This document shows, one piece after another, positions 47,787-61,819 of a stretch of DNA of 64,000 bases; within the stretch, counting starts at the first letter, position 1; each line of letters begins with the position of its first letter. The notes under the pieces are model-generated. The model made no database searches. It had not been told where the DNA came from and worked only from the letters and a program-made list of their open reading frames with translations. Source of the DNA: Prostheceraeus crozeri (Eukaryota > Platyhelminthes > Polycladida > Euryleptidae); NCBI GenBank assembly GCA_907163375.1, contig CAJQUW010004452.1, positions 265,501-329,500 on the forward strand. The letters run 5' to 3'. Made by a program: the position numbers and the translations under genes.

Positions 47787-48430
47787 ATGATAATTAATAA
47801 TATTATTATAAAGTTATATTATAAGTCAGCAGATGCGACAGTGTCCCATATACTCACAGGATGCTCAAAACTGGCATCAAAAGAGTACCTCAATCGCCAC
47901 AATGAAGTTGCCAGAATGATACATAGAGACATCTGTCTACAGTATGACATCAGCGTATCGACAGAGCCATGGAAACACATGCCGATGTCAGTAGTTGAAA
48001 CAGACATGGTGAAGATCTTATGGGACTTCGAAATAAGAACCGACAAGAACATTTCAGCAAGGAGGCCCGATATAGTGATAGTGGACAAAGAAGAGAAGAT
48101 GGGATACATAATCGATATCGCCGTTCCCGAGGATAGAAACATATGCAATAAAGAGCGAGAGAAAATAGCAAAGTACCAAGACCTGAAAATAGAAATACAG
48201 AAGCTGTGGAAGATTAAAGAAAAAGTGATACCAGTAGTAGTTGGATCCTTGGGAGCCCACACTGACAACCTAAAGAAGTACCTCAGAGAGATTCCCGGTC
48301 GACACAAAGTACCTCAATTACTTAAGGCTGCCCTGCTCGGTAGTGCCTACATCCTCAGACGCACTCTGGATCTCCCTGAGTCCTGGTAGGATTCCGAGGT
48401 CCTGAGTTACAACCGACCATTGTGTGGTCG
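47787..48430 (+). pseudogene. LINE 3' end with restriction-like endonuclease domain
   Basis: A 5'-truncated copy. HILTGCSKLASKEYLNRHN is the C-terminal Cys/His knuckle region; ARRPDIVIVDKEEKMGYIID followed by IAVPED is the PD-(D/E)xK-like nuclease core; then VIPVVVGSLG. This arrangement is typical of the C-terminus of site-specific-type non-LTR retrotransposons (R2/NeSL-like). A short 3' UTR and an A-run followed by AT microsatellite end the copy. The 5' end joins AT-rich DNA. Confidence 0.75.
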
Positions 48431-51020
48431 TGATCCAAAAAAAAAATATTATATATGTAATATATATATTATATTATATACATGTATATATATAATATAT
48501 ATTAAATATATTATAATATATATGTATATATTATAACAGATAATATAATTGGCCAGTTGACTTATTTAATGCATTTTGATGATAACTCAGCTTTCCAATA
48601 CGTACCGGTATGCGCACCAGTGTGCTTAGTTTATTATGAAATTATTTTGCTATCACAAGTCAACATCTCGAATGGACTAGATTGCAATTTAATTCGTCTG
48701 TTCTCTTCCGGCATTTCTGGAGTATCAGTACAAATGCCTTACTTTTCGTTACTGCTTTTTAGGAATTATAATTCTTTTGAGCACGTCCAGACAAGCACCA
48801 GCTGGCGTGTCAAGTGTGTGCCTTGGCGAAGTGTAGTCACTGAGCCTGAAGCCACAAGATAAAAAATTCAGATTGTACCTCTTGTTCTACTATGAGTCGA
48901 AACTGTTGACATTCAGTTGATAGCAAGACACGCCAGACAATGAATGCGGTTGAAGTTATAATATTTACAATAGTTCAATATTTACTGTACTAATCAATTG
49001 CAATTCCATGATTAAATATAGAATTATTGATTTCACACTGATGATCAATTTTCCCATACATTCTTCGTTGTTGAGTTTCTCATGTTTCTGAGGAACGCCG
49101 GTGATTGTGATAAGACAAAGCTTCTTTAATTTGTGTGATTACCCGATTGAATCAAACATATCGTCGATCTCCTTTTCTGCTAGTGTGTTCACGTTGACGT
49201 CTGTCGCGATTTATCACAGTGGACGAATCCATTAATCTGTCATACAGAAAACTTCGGATCATTTACTATCACATCTCTGTTTGGAATTGCTGTATTCAAT
49301 CGCATGCGATATCTTCCAAGGAAAACTCAACGTCCTTTTTGTGAGTTGGTGCCATATTTCTATTGTCTTTATCCCAAGCATGTTTCTGTGTGGAGGACTT
49401 TAAAACTATCATTTCTTAACTCTCCATCAGCAGGCCATAGTTTTTGGTGGCTATTGCTATGAATTTCGGTCGGTAATTAGTAGAAATGTCGGCATTTTCC
49501 AGAAAGTGTGAAGTAAGAGTGCTAAAACGAATCTCAACCGTAGGTAAGCTGCATACCTGATGAAGAATTTCCACTTTAGGACTTGCAAAGCAAGAAGAAT
49601 CAGTGTGCTATCATTTTAAAAGTGCAAAGCTTCAAGTTTCTGAAATCCAAGCAGATGTGTATATCGGAAAATTGGCACGTAACTTCATCATGATTCATTG
49701 ATCCATTTTTCCACTAATTCTCTGCGAGATTACACAGGGCAATATTGAAGCATAGCATTGAAATATTTATAAAATGCCTCTAACTTTCGCAGAAAGTTTT
49801 TGCAGCTGCGCAACGTTTCAAACCCTTCAATGGAGCAACTGAAATATTCATGCAATGCTTATACATGGAAATATTAAATTGTTGATATCTGGAACTGCTA
49901 TCCAGAATTAAAGTGCATGATGTTACTTGATTTAGAAGCATGAATCATGCATTGAATCATCTAAGTCAAAATTTGATAAAAACATGGTAAATTTCGAACG
50001 AAATTCGTCAAGTTCAATTCAACGAATGCGAATGTGCGAATGTTCGATCATAGATCAAAAGTTTGTGCATCTAATGTGTAGCGTAGGTATCAAATACTTT
50101 GTTGAGCAAATTTGGATTATTCCTTACTAACAGTGAATGAAATGTTTCTGTTTAAATTTTTATGCAGAAGATGTTCGCCTGGTAGGATTTGAATTATTGA
50201 CTATTCTGGTTACTCCGGTGACTATCCACCTGAGAATGTTTATTGGCAATGCACATATGATGTGCCATATTACACTCATGAAAATATGTCTTATTCACCT
50301 CGATGATAGAGATCATGTAGATCTTTGAAATGCATCGGTTTATCAGAAAATACGAATTTTGATAGCAGCAGTTTGTGGTCTTCCCGGCAAAAACAGATTA
50401 AGTTCTCACGACCTGTACTCATACTGTAGTCCGTGTTCAGGCTTCATTTTCTTTCTTGTTTTTCAGTAATAGTTTTATTGAAGTTGGTGGAATTTTTTGT
50501 TGAAAACAAGCTGCTTTAACTTGTAGTTGATGTAATCTTATGAAATGTTGAGCGACCGCCTGAATCCCATCGTAAATGTTACTAGATCTTAATTGCTATT
50601 TCATTCAACATCAGGCATCATTTAATAGAAGTTAGGGAAGAGTCAAGATTTAGTGATGAATTTCAACCTGAAGATAATCACTGTGCTGTGATAGAAATTA
50701 ATTGTATATGACGAACAACAAAAAGGAAGAGAACTTGAATTAATCTTGACTCTTCCCAAGCCCCTATTAATCAGAACTGTGATCAAGGCATTCTTAGTAC
50801 ATCGGGCGCATCATCAGGGCGGTGCCTTCTCTTCGAAAATGATGCTTGAGTGCTTGGAATATGCTGACATCGAATGATGCGGATATTCGTATGTGGTCTC
50901 CTCCTTTCATTGTATCATGCAGTCAAAATGAAATTTTAATGATCAATTTTAATCTCAAAACAACATTTTCGCCTTTATCCGCAACTACTACAAAACATCG
51001 TCAACTAGCGGATTACCAAT
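48431..51020 (+). other. Filamin intron, mostly unique AT-rich DNA
   Basis: It starts with an (AT)n-rich microsatellite to about 48540. I see no further gene, RNA or transposon end. Confidence 0.5.
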
Positions 51021-51106
51021 AGTACGCTTTTACTTTACTTTACTTTTTCGTATTTCGTCGCTTCATCCCTATTCCACTAGGGTTGGAAGTTGCTGCGGTG
51101 ACTTTT

Positions 51107-51680
51107 TTACCATGCATTACGATCCAGAGCAGTGTCCACCTTGATCTTCAGGTATTCGAGATCTTCTTTGACACACGCATACCACGTTTTCTTCGGTCTT
51201 CCTGATGGACGGCGACCGTCAACCGGTAGATGATGTGCCTCTCCGATGTTGTCGGGTGCTCTCCTTGCATGTCCGAACCACAGCAAGCGTTTCTGGCGTA
51301 GGCGAATAGGTAGTTCGGGTAGGCCACATAGTCTTGCCACTTCTTCACTCACTTGGCACTTTATCCTTCAACTTTACAAGTGCCGTGCATCGCAGCATTC
51401 GCCTGTCAACGCCTCTTAGCTACTCCGTCAATTTCAGAGTGAGGGGCCATGTTTCCGAACCTTAAATTAGGACCGATTTTATACACAGCTCGTATACGTG
51501 TGTCCTGTACCGCAACGGAATGCCTTTGTTTGTCAGCAGGCTGGCTAGTTCTCTCCACTTGTTCCAAGCTGCTGCAATGCGAGCTCTGACTGCCCTTTCC
51601 GTTTCGGCTTCCCTGTCAAGGACATCCCAGATAAAAAAACTCTTGGACTTCTTGCACTGTCATGCTGTTGATCTATGCTA
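51107..51680 (-). pseudogene. LINE reverse-transcriptase C-terminal fragment
   Basis: RLRQKRLLWFGHARRAPDN and GRRPSGRPKKTWYACVKEDL form the pattern at the end of RTE-like reverse-transcriptase ORFs. An upstream part (to about 51680) is in other frames. Degenerate and 5'-truncated. Confidence 0.7.
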
Positions 51681-51917
51681 AGTTTTATATTTTTAAGAAA
51701 CTCAAATGCAGTCACCTACAATTTATTTTTCATGTAAGATGAGATAATTCTTTTTTGAAGTTGATATAACTTTCGAAAATGACTGAAATGAGGATTTCAT
51801 CCACATAGCAACAATTGGAAAATTCAATCGAATTCAGCCTTATTTTTCCATTTTTTGCTGAAATCGTGTAGTGATTCATTTTACACATGTCATTTTATTA
51901 TTTGCTTTTTCTTCCAG

Positions 51918-52162
51918 ATGGTAATGATGAGTATATTCCTGTTCGTCAAGAGAGTGTTATAACAGTGAACACGAGCCAGGGAGGACCAGGTAATCTTAGC
52001 TGTAGTGTCACTAGACCTGATGGCACGCCTGTGAATGTGGGCTTGGAACAAAACCCGGATGGTACTACATCTGTCTTTTACTTGCCAATGGAGAAAGGCG
52101 ATTACTTAGTTGACATCAAATACGGTGGACAGCGAATACCCAACGGACGATTTCTGCAGAAG
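51918..52162 (+). CDS. FLN: Filamin exon (Ig-like repeat)
   Basis: Acceptor CTTTTTCTTCCAG precedes 51918 and donor GTGCGT follows 52162. It enters in phase 1 and leaves in phase 0. It restores the frame left at 14133 across the 37.8-kb intron. It encodes YIPVRQESVITVNTSQGGPG, then VFYLPMEKGDYLVDIKYGG, the middle and late strands of a filamin repeat, and ends GRFLQK. Continuity of frame and domain across the giant intron shows the host gene tolerates the insertion at the coding level. Confidence 0.93.
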
Positions 52163-53515
52163 GTGCGTTTGCTGATCTTGTCTGAACGTGTTTCGTTGAT
52201 AAATGTCCAATTTTGTGTCACGAGAAAGAATTGTCTATTTGACGGATTTTTCGTAGACTTATGATATTGAGTTAACATGATTTTCATGATTATTGGTAGG
52301 TAACGTTTCAAATGCTACAATGAGATGCATCCAATGGATGCATTATGGTGAGTTTACTAATTTTCACGTCTGTGATATGTCTCATAATACGGAACACTTT
52401 GTAATTGGCATGAGTATTGAATAAATGCACATTCCCTGTTATTCAGAAAGTAAAAAACTTAAGAAACTTCAGAGTGCAATGTGGCATTGAGCCCACTCCT
52501 CCATATATCCCATTGATTATGAACAGAAAGATTGTCTTGTTGCATTAATGTGCATGATTAAACTCTGTGATCGAAACTTCTCACATAAACAGCAGCAATT
52601 AGGTATTCGAGGACGCACTTTCTGAAGCCCAAGCGGTTTGGAAGGCCATCATAATCGATGTTTTTTTTAAAGAAATTAAATGATAATTTATCTATTCCTG
52701 TGAAATGCACAGGATTATATTGATGCATTCGATGAAGTCATAAACTTAATTCACCATTTTTATGGAACCGAAGCGAAATTCTCGTGTAGTTAATAAGTCC
52801 ACCGACTGAAACTGTTTTGCATTGAACCTGGTTGTCGGCGTACAGAAGCTAGTCAAGTGTTGTTAAAGGATTAGAAAAGTGCGATAGTAGAGACCTCAAT
52901 GATGCAATTTTACTGCAATTAATCGTAAGTTATTTGCACGAAGTCGTGTCAATAAAATGATGAGATCGAAAATATTCAAATTATCTAAGTTCCACAGCTA
53001 CAATAAATTCCCCCTATTTTACAAATTTTGATATTATTATTATTACTCTTATTATTTAGTTAGTGACAAATCATTCTTTTCTGCGTCTATTTCTAATCTC
53101 AATAATCACGGTTAATCGGCTTGCATTCGATGTGTGATAGGAATTGTAGCGCATTCTCTGTGATTCAGTTCTGCTCTCCAGATGCCAAAATACATTTGAT
53201 GGTAGTAGTTCCTGCTGCTCCAGATTGTTTATTGACGTGTGGTGAGTATGTTTGAACAAAAGACTATTCAATCCAATGAAGCTATTCATCAGTAACCGGT
53301 ATTTGCTGCTTTGAACGCCTGAAGCAACGGCTCTATTGAACACACAAATCACAGCTAGTTAACGATAAACAGGTGAAAACACTTGATGGATATAGCGTAC
53401 AACTGACTTCAATTCTCATTGCTGCATTTTCATTGTGACCATTGTGTGATAGGTGACATTGTTTTATGCGATTGATGCTGGCGATTGATTCATTGACAGC
53501 AATTTTTACTTACAG
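52163..53515 (+). other. Filamin intron
   Basis: Unique AT-rich intron between donor GTGCGT and acceptor TTACTTACAG. Nothing recognisable. Confidence 0.55.
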
Positions 53516-53548
53516 GCAGTCGATCCCAATGAGCTACCAAATGGATTG
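53516..53548 (+). CDS. FLN: Filamin microexon, 11 codons
   Basis: A 33-bp exon, phase 0 on both sides, between acceptor TTACTTACAG and donor GTGAGTGG. It encodes AVDPNELPNGL, a linker between the repeat ending GRFLQK and the exon at 58326. Being a multiple of three it could be skipped without changing frame, so it may be alternatively spliced. Confidence 0.7.
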
Positions 53549-55262
53549 GTGAGTGGATAAATTTCTTCGCATATTTTGTAGATTTACAGTTTCGGAAACA
53601 TTGTCGGTATTTAAAATTGCCAATTTCACGTAACAGTTTAATATTTCGAGCTCTGACTTTTTGTCAATCACAGGCCGTAATTGTTAGGAACGTCATGCTT
53701 TTGCAATCCATCACTCACTATTTACAGTTGAATCTTAGTGCTCCTTAAGACCTCAAACATTTTATGTCTACTTAATATCGCGTAATGTGAGCTTCTAGAT
53801 TTTTTATTTCATTGAAATTATCCCTGTCCTTCCGCCGAAAAATCAAAATTATGCTACATAGAGCGGCCATTGATCGACAGTCTACGTCAGTGCTTAATCA
53901 TAAGGAATCGCTCTCGTTGCCCGGAACCAATTGTTCCATAAGAAAGTGAAGTTTAAATTATTTTACAATTTATGAAAACCCTTTTTTGAATTGTATTTCT
54001 ATTCTACAAGGAACTACCGTTATAGTAAGCAAGTCCTGTGAAAATGCAAGCAAAAGTTAAATGAGCTTATGTTGATGTCGCGTACAAATTCTTCTATACG
54101 CGGCTCAATAGCCGTTCAAGCGACACGTATGGATGTTGCATATTGATTCGATTTCTTCTTGGCGTCTTAAGAATTGTGAGCTGGGAGAGGTCAACATCAC
54201 ACATGTAGGATGTCGTCAATGGAAGAAGTGCAGCCTTCGCCTCCTGCCAAAGTAGAAGTTCCTCTTTCTTTACTTTTGTCCAGAAATGAGATGTCGCGAA
54301 GTTGTGTGGGACATTTGCTTGAAGTCGGCTTCACTATGAAGCTCAATGAGATTCTCGATGAACTGGAACCTCTCAGCGTTGCAGGCTAACTTGAATATTT
54401 GACCTAAATAACTCCACAGCCCAAACTCAGACCATTCACGGCCTTGTTTTGGGCCGATTGCTTGAGAAGCACTGGTCTAGGTTGAATAACTAGCCAGTGT
54501 AATCAATCTTGACATCAATAACTTGATTGGCTGTTCGAGACAAGTGTTTCGCTTCAAGAATGTGCACTTATTTAAATCATCGCAGAGTGCATGTATTCAT
54601 GACAAAGCCGTCAATTCTGTATTACAAGAAAACAAAAATCTGGTATTAATCAATGCTGATTACAGTTCATTATATGTACGGCATGCATTTTTGATGAGCG
54701 CAGCTTGTGTTCTATCATGTGTGCAAATTTAATACACAAATAGAATGGTTTGCATAATTTATGTGGCACACATGTATGTCCGAATAATTACAAAATACCA
54801 TTTTGCATTAGATAATGACTTGACTAGTTAACTGATTAATGGGTCTGATTATTCTCTTTTGAGCTGCTGTTGTTTAGCTAGATTGATTGACGTGATGTCA
54901 GTCACAGAATATTACATAGCTTACAATTGCTCATCAAAGGATTTTTTTGATTTTCAATATAAAATCAGCATTTTTTCAGACAACACTGTTCACATTTTCT
55001 TGATTGGCCCCTCCGATCATCAGTGCAGGTCGTTTAAGTGTAAGTAATAACACTTCTGTGAAATTGTGACGAATGGAAAGTTGATAAATCAGCATGAAAA
55101 GAGACTAGATATTGCTGAGGAACGTTAGAATGTCAATCATTGTGAAAGCTTGAGAAACAGGGAATATCGGCGTCAAAACTCATAAATTCAGGCACGAACT
55201 CACAGTTAAGCTGCAGTTGTAACAAATTTCTTTATTCATAGTTATCTTCAATATAATTTTTC
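53549..55262 (+). other. Filamin intron
   Basis: AT-rich sequence with no supported feature until the LINE fragment at 55270. Confidence 0.5.
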
Positions 55263-55269
55263 AATAAAT

Positions 55270-55628
55270 CATCATCATCATCATCATCATCAGCCTGTTC
55301 TGTTCCACTGTTGGACAAAGGCCTCAGTATGCTTCTTCCATTCTTTTCGATCGTGAGCTCGTCTCTTCCATGTTAGCTGTCCACAAAACCAGTCGATGTC
55401 GTCTTTCCATCTCGTTATTGGCCTGCCTCTGCTTCTTTTTCCATAACGTGGGGTCCAGTCTGTCAATCCGATAGTCCATCTATTGTCTTGCATTCTTGGG
55501 ACATGTCCCGCCCATCTCCATTTGGTTTCTTTTGCTTTTTCCACCACGTCCTTGACTCTTGTCTGCGCTCTAATCCATTCATTGGTCTTCTTGTCCCACT
55601 TCCTGATTCCGATCATACTTCGTTCCAT
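55270..55628 (-). pseudogene. LINE reverse-transcriptase C-terminal fragment with (TGA)n tail
   Basis: The minus-strand frame reads TRVKDVVEKAKETKWRWAGH and SRGRPITRWKDDIDWFCG, an RTE/L2-like C-terminal reverse-transcriptase pattern. It is followed at its 3' end by a (TGA)n microsatellite (complement of about 55270-55292), as is common in such LINE tails. 5'-truncated. Confidence 0.75.
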
Positions 55629-55640
55629 CTTTCCTTGTGC

Positions 55641-58325
55641 TACTCAATAATCTGTGCTATTCAATAAATGCATGCATCCTATTGAACAATCACGCTTTGA
55701 AGCAGTTAGATTGCTTCCTGAGAGCCATCATTAACTTTCATTTATTGGTGGCGAGGATTCTCCTTCTCTTTTCGACTGCTACGGAAATGTTAAAATTTCA
55801 TTTAGAAATCAATTCTTTTCCCTGTCAGTTCCGCCAAAATAAAGACAAAGTAAGTACATGTCCAGATTCACTTGAAGGCGACATTTTGGGACGTATACCC
55901 GTATCTTTCTTTCTTTGTGGAAAAGCATCTCGTAGACCAAATAATCAACTTTTCCTGAGTAAAAGCTCCTATGTACCTATTTTCATTTTATGTAGAAATG
56001 TAAGCCTGGCTCAATTATTCTGTTCTCTGATATGCAATTCTTGCGACTTTGCAACTTCAGACATTAGGTTATTCATTATGAATGGTCTGATAATTTTGAT
56101 GCTTCAGAGTGTTTGAGATGCGGTCTCCTATTGCCAATATTCAGGTCACGATAAAGATAAAGAACCCAACTTCTATTGTGGGTTTCATTTGCTAAAGGGT
56201 GGTCAAAACAAGCACTTCTACCTAATTAGAAGTGAAGGAATTCTGCTTGCCAAACGTCTGTGTGAAGGTTGTTACGAAGCTGCTTCTGAACAATTGGGAA
56301 GGTCGCATCCGATGTAATAAATGTCGAAGATAGTAAACACACCACTGTTGATTCTTCAAGACAATTAGGTCTTTAAGCTAATCTCTTCTCAAAAGTACAC
56401 AAATTTCTACTCAAAGATCACTACGAGTATATTCAAAGACGACGCGTGGTTTCGCTTGAAATTCCTATGTAGTTGTTTTCATTTTGGATCGTCGCTGTCA
56501 ACAATTAATCACAATGTGTAAACTTGTTAATGGAGTTCATTTTCTCTGCCGCTGCTGACGGAGGTCAGACTCAATAATGATAACGTTTATTGTCTTGCCG
56601 ATTGCAGAAAATTTGTAACTGCCACAGCCGCTTGTGCTTATGCAGCGTGCATATTTACTTCGTATTAGTTCAATACTTGTATGACTTCTTTTGAATTAGG
56701 CATTGTTAATTGCCTGACCATTAACAGAGCCATACTTGTACGCTGTGCTCTTGAATAGTAATAATTGTTCTACATAATAAAAGATAATTGGTTTTGTCGG
56801 TAGAGATTCATCATTTCACATAGCGAGTATTTGCTTTGCGGAAAGCGTATGATAGAAAATTCCATATCTTTGCCTAAAACAGCATTCAAAAATCGAGTCC
56901 TTTTCTTGTCTTGTGTACTGTAGTTACTTAGTGGGTATGCACCAAGTACCACGAATAAGCAGCGTCTTTCACACATAATTTGCAGTGCATGCATCATCAG
57001 TACATGCAACTTATGCACACGTATGTGTATATGTTACATACTCGTGCACCTGGTGTTTCTCGATTTTGATTTTGCCGTATCGGACAAGTAGTCTTAGTGA
57101 CAAAACTGTATTTGTTGTTAATGTTTTCCATCAAGGAAGGATTTCAAATGTAACGCATGTTTTTGATATTTAATAATAACAGAATGTGTATTGAAAATCG
57201 ACAGACGAGTTAGTCAGGTGTTTTAGTTAAAGCCTCTTTAAGCGGCAAATAAATAGATTTTTGCAGTATGACCGACACAGAGTTATTTACTCGAAAAGAG
57301 GGAGTGGCCTTTTTATGCATGTTCCAGTAAATAATCTAATTTGGTAGTCATAGGCGGATGACTTATCTTGCGAATAATTTTCGCTAATCACATGAATTGA
57401 ACAACCTAACTTAGTAGAGAAAATGCTTTTCCTTGACGAAAGCCGTTATTCATTTGACCTTTGTTCAGACATCAAATGAATATGGCAAAAACGACAGGTT
57501 GAATGAAAAGTTAAGTAAAAATGTGAGAATGATGTTTGAAATTCATCCTTATAAATTTGCAATCTCTTGTAGAAAACCGTGATTGTCTATGCATGTAAGT
57601 TCTATTCTTGAACGGACGTTTCTGAGTAGTTTTATTAACTTTCGTAGGTGCAAATTATTTTCTAACAGAGTGTTTTGTATGTGTCCTTGATTCCATCTTG
57701 TATGGCAACTTATTTAACCAGATAAGCATTCGGCTTAACGAAATCCACTATAATTACTATGTTTCTAAATATTTCTCTCTCTAATATCTCACAGATATGT
57801 CGAGCATCCATCACATAAATCCTCCCTCATGTCAGTATTTTATTGTAGAAAAGAGGTTCTGTTGAGTGCACCTGTTTAAAGCATTTCTGTTATTGATGAG
57901 TCATTGTAAGGCTTCAATCTGCAATAGATGGTCTGGAGCAATAGTGATGGATATGATGACAAACTTTTTATCTTTGACTCATTACATTGCACCTTTTATA
58001 TGCCAGCGTTAAGAATTATATGTATCAATAATGATATTTCATTTTTTGCTATGAGGTTATCACTGTATTGTGTTACATTGTATGTGTTTTGATAGAAAAT
58101 TCTTCATAAAATGATGTCTTATGCCAGTCAACAGATAATTCATTCGAAATTTGAAAGTTGCAATAATACACACAATAAATCATTTAATGCTCAGACTAAT
58201 TTTTATCCTTTCTCATTCCTATTACTACTGTTTAAAGCCTCATAACAACCCATCAATCAAGTTAACTGCAAAACCTGACTGTAACATATGAACGGTATCT
58301 CGAAGGAGCCTCTCGATTCTTGTAG
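55641..58325 (+). other. Filamin intron
   Basis: AT-rich; several short frames show no domain. It ends at acceptor TTGTAG (58325). Confidence 0.5.
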
Positions 58326-58443
58326 ATTGAAGACAACATCATGCCAGACAAGGTTGATGGGGTGAGGTCTGCACCTGTTGCAGATTCCTATCATCCCGTG
58401 GATTTCAAATTTCCTGTTGGTCCCAACTTCGATTTGATCGATG
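58326..58443 (+). CDS. FLN: Filamin exon (inter-repeat linker and repeat start)
   Basis: Acceptor TCTTGTAG precedes 58326 and donor GTGAGTT follows 58443. It enters in phase 0 and leaves in phase 1. It encodes IEDNIMPDKVDGVRSAPVAD followed by SYHPVDFKFPVGPNFDLID. The HPVDFK-x-PVGPNF segment marks the opening strand region found in some middle and late filamin repeats. It joins in frame to the exon at 60054. Confidence 0.85.
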
Positions 58444-60053
58444 GTGAGTTATCAGATCATGTTGATGATGTTGCAGTCGTATATTGTGATTGATACATAT
58501 GTGTAAAAATGCATATACATGTATGCATTGATGCTTGTTATTTAAAACGGCAATTGATGAATTGGAGTTATTCAGCTGATAAATATTGTCCATGTCAAGC
58601 GCTTTGTTCTTTTCTTACCAGTTTTGTTAGTTTCAATCACGTTTTTTGTGATATAATTAATTGAAGCACTTGCAAGTTTAAGACAAGTCCCATCCATAAG
58701 CTGTTAGCATAGAAGACTATAGAGTGCCGGTTCTTGTGAGTATAGACCAGAAAAAATCCACCGATTTGAAGAATAGAACTCAAGTGCGGAAATCCTGGGC
58801 AGCCGTAGGCTCAGTGTTTCCACAAATACTCATTTGCACCACCCGGAATGGCTTAGAATAGCTTACTACATCTAGAAGTGGATTAACAAGCTGATAGACT
58901 GCACAACAAGCTGCTCTATGTTTGCTTCTTCAGACTTAATCTTGCAGTTGATAGTCATAAAATGCTAGAGTGTCAGTTTTCTTGGTCAGAATACATGTAA
59001 GCTTATAAGAAAGCTCCAACCTAACTAAATAAACACTGGCATGCTCTGATGAACCCTTGCCAAACGAAAGGTAGACTCGTCTGCTGCCAGAGAATAAAGT
59101 ACATTGTTCAAGTGTGAGAACATTTTTTCCATTCCCATATGCGGCATGGGCTGGTCAATAATTTCTTCGCATTCCTTCAAAATTTTATTAAAAAGAACGC
59201 TTTCAAACGCTTCGCTCTGCTGTCTTACAACCAGTGAAGTGCTCGAAAAGCTTCCTAATCGTGATTGGCTATTTTGGAACATTAAAACTCGTTTGTTGCA
59301 CCGAATTTTATTGAGCAGAGCCTGCGGCTTGTATGACTTATAACTTAAGTGTTATTTCTATTAAAAGACGGATTGTGACAAGAAATAGAATCTGCTTAAT
59401 TTGTACATCATATTGTTTTTTTGGTCACGCAGAACCTTACAATAATAGATCACTCGCTGCAATAGATCGATGACATTTTTAAAAAGTTGATAAATGAAAT
59501 TCCAGTGTTTTTCCTGTGATGTTTTCACGCACGACTCAGCAGAAAAGGGCGGTGATGATATCCACTTACTAGAATTCTGCGACACATAATTATATTGACT
59601 TAAATTGTATTTTATTTGTTTTTGCATGCTGTTGTATTTTGCATCGCATAATATTTTGATAATGGAATGAACATTTCTTGACAATTTAGATATTCATACA
59701 CCGTTAAATACATGTAACTAATTTTTGTCTGCATGGTGATCGCTGTTGATCATGGTCTTTTGTATAGGATTATCTGCTTTCATGTTTTTAAAATTCGACA
59801 TTTACTTTTTAGTTTAAAAATAATCAATTATGATTAAAGCAGCAAAAAGTAATCTGTTTGAAAAGTGTAAAATAACGCAGATATAATGATTAGTTTTAAA
59901 TTGTTGATGACGAATTTTACTGGTATTATTCGAGATCAAGCTGTACTCGAGAAAATTCGGCATATCTAATTAGTCTAAAATCAATTCAACAATTTTGTTT
60001 GTATATTATCTCAAGTGCAGATGAACGTTTAGAATGATATGATATTCTTTCAG
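58444..60053 (+). other. Filamin intron
   Basis: No supported gene. A minus-strand frame of 85 codons at 59025-59282 has no recognisable domain. Confidence 0.5.
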
Positions 60054-60323
60054 CCGTCATACTCACCCCGTCTGACAGAACTGTCCGTCCAGATGTGATT
60101 AATAATCATGACGACTCAGTTACTATCCGCTATCATCCAACCGAGAGAGGCATGCATGAACTCTCGGTCTCATACAACAAGCAGCCAATCCCAGGAAGTC
60201 CCTACAAGTTCTTCGTTGATACTGTTGGAACTGGTCGTGTGACTGCGTACGGTCCTGGTTTGAGTCATGGGACTACCGGTCAGCCAGCTGACTTCACAAT
60301 CGTCACACGCGAAGCCGGAGCAG
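60054..60323 (+). CDS. FLN: Filamin exon (repeat end and next repeat start)
   Basis: It has acceptor ATTCTTTCAG and donor GTACGA, entering and leaving in phase 1. It encodes SVTIRYHPTERGMHELSVSY and IPGSPYKFFVD closing one repeat, then GRVTAYGPGLSHGTTGQPAD opening the next, an arrangement close to vertebrate filamin repeats. The conserved GSPYKF and AYGPGL landmarks are intact. Confidence 0.94.
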
Positions 60324-60399
60324 GTACGACTACAGATTTCGGTCTGATATTTGGCGAAAAATAATTCATTCTTCTAACAATTGTAATTTGACATTTTAG

Positions 60400-60573
60400 G
60401 TGGTTTAGCGCTTGCTGTTGAAGGTCCATCTAAAGCAGAAATTCAGTGTCATGACAATCGAGACGGAACTTGTGGTGTAACATATCTTCCTCTTTGCCCT
60501 GGTGACTATAATGTCATCATTAAATTCATGGATAAACATATCGCCGGGTCTCCTTTCACAGCCAGAATCTCAG
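60400..60573 (+). CDS. FLN: Filamin exon (second half of repeat)
   Basis: Acceptor GACATTTTAG precedes 60400 and donor GTAAGCC follows 60573. It encodes [20 protein letters not shown], then [19 protein letters not shown] and [10 protein letters not shown], completing the repeat opened in the previous exon. It leaves in phase 1, so the coding region continues beyond the window. Confidence 0.95.
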
Positions 60574-61819
60574 GTAAGCCCGTAACATCAGTACGTAAAT
60601 GGCACTTTTCCTATACAAAGCATCAGCTTCATTCCGCGAGTATCTGAGTCTTTCTCAGAACATTTTGAAACATGAATTTAAAGCAAATCGATGATTTTTC
60701 CTGTCGGTTAACGGTATTCCGGCTAACGCCCTGAGTTGGTTGCTTATGCATTTTTTTATTTCATGGATGTGTACCCTCCTACACTATCTTTTTTCGGAAA
60801 AGCACTCGTCGAAACAATGACATGTTCATCTCTGTGCTTAGGTTCATATGAGGTGATAACAAGATTTTTATCATCGCAGGGACTACAGGCTATTATATCT
60901 TATTGTGAACAATCAGTAATTCAGAAGCAAATAAATCATCATCTGAACGACAGACAAATTGATTCAAACCTCGTTATCTGAGCTTGGGTTCAAAACTTTT
61001 AGGTTCGCAAACACGAATGCAAATTGCTTATTCGTGTTTACAACTCATTCAGTGGCTTTTGGTGAAGATTAAGGATTTCCCGGTCAGAAGGGTTCAGTGT
61101 TTCGATACACCAATATCTTAAATTGTTATTTCGATACCAAATGTATTGTTCCTTGATTGAATTTCATGAATTAAAACTGCATCAACACTAAAACAAATCG
61201 ATGAGCTAAGGCATGAGTCAAAATTCACTCAAACGCTTTTTAACTTATCGGCGATCCTATCATACGAAATCATATTGCAAATAACAATAAACACGAAAGC
61301 TGAGAACTCGCAATTCCATATTGTTGCGTAGTGAAGTCTTGATTGTATCTTAGTGATGTCAGTTATGAATGATAAATACACTGCTGTTCTTTGTTCAGCA
61401 TTGCATGCATTTGAGAAGTGTCAATTAATTGATACTTCAGGTGCACACCAGTGTGTACCTCCTTTCAATTATCATTCAACCGTAACGTAGCTGGTCTCTT
61501 AAAGAGTAGCTTGTGGTATTTCAGTAGCCCTGAGATTCATCTCTGACTTTTCATAGTGTTGACTGGTCTGTTTATCAATTTCTCGTACGCACATGCCGCA
61601 TAACTGGTGTACAACAATGGATACTTCTCGGTGATAATTCCAATTTAACATGTGAGTTTTGGAAATTATTGTTATCTCAGCCGCATCCAATTATCTATCT
61701 CGCTTACTTTTCCTTGACCAGTTTAGTAAGCGTCAGTACTGTTACCTTGGGGACATGCAGGACGAAGGTGGTGGGGGGGGGCGATCGCTGCAGTACAGAC
61801 CTGAATTCGATGTAGTTGG
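60574..61819 (+). other. Filamin intron
   Basis: No supported gene or repeat apart from a short G-run near 61770. Confidence 0.5.
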
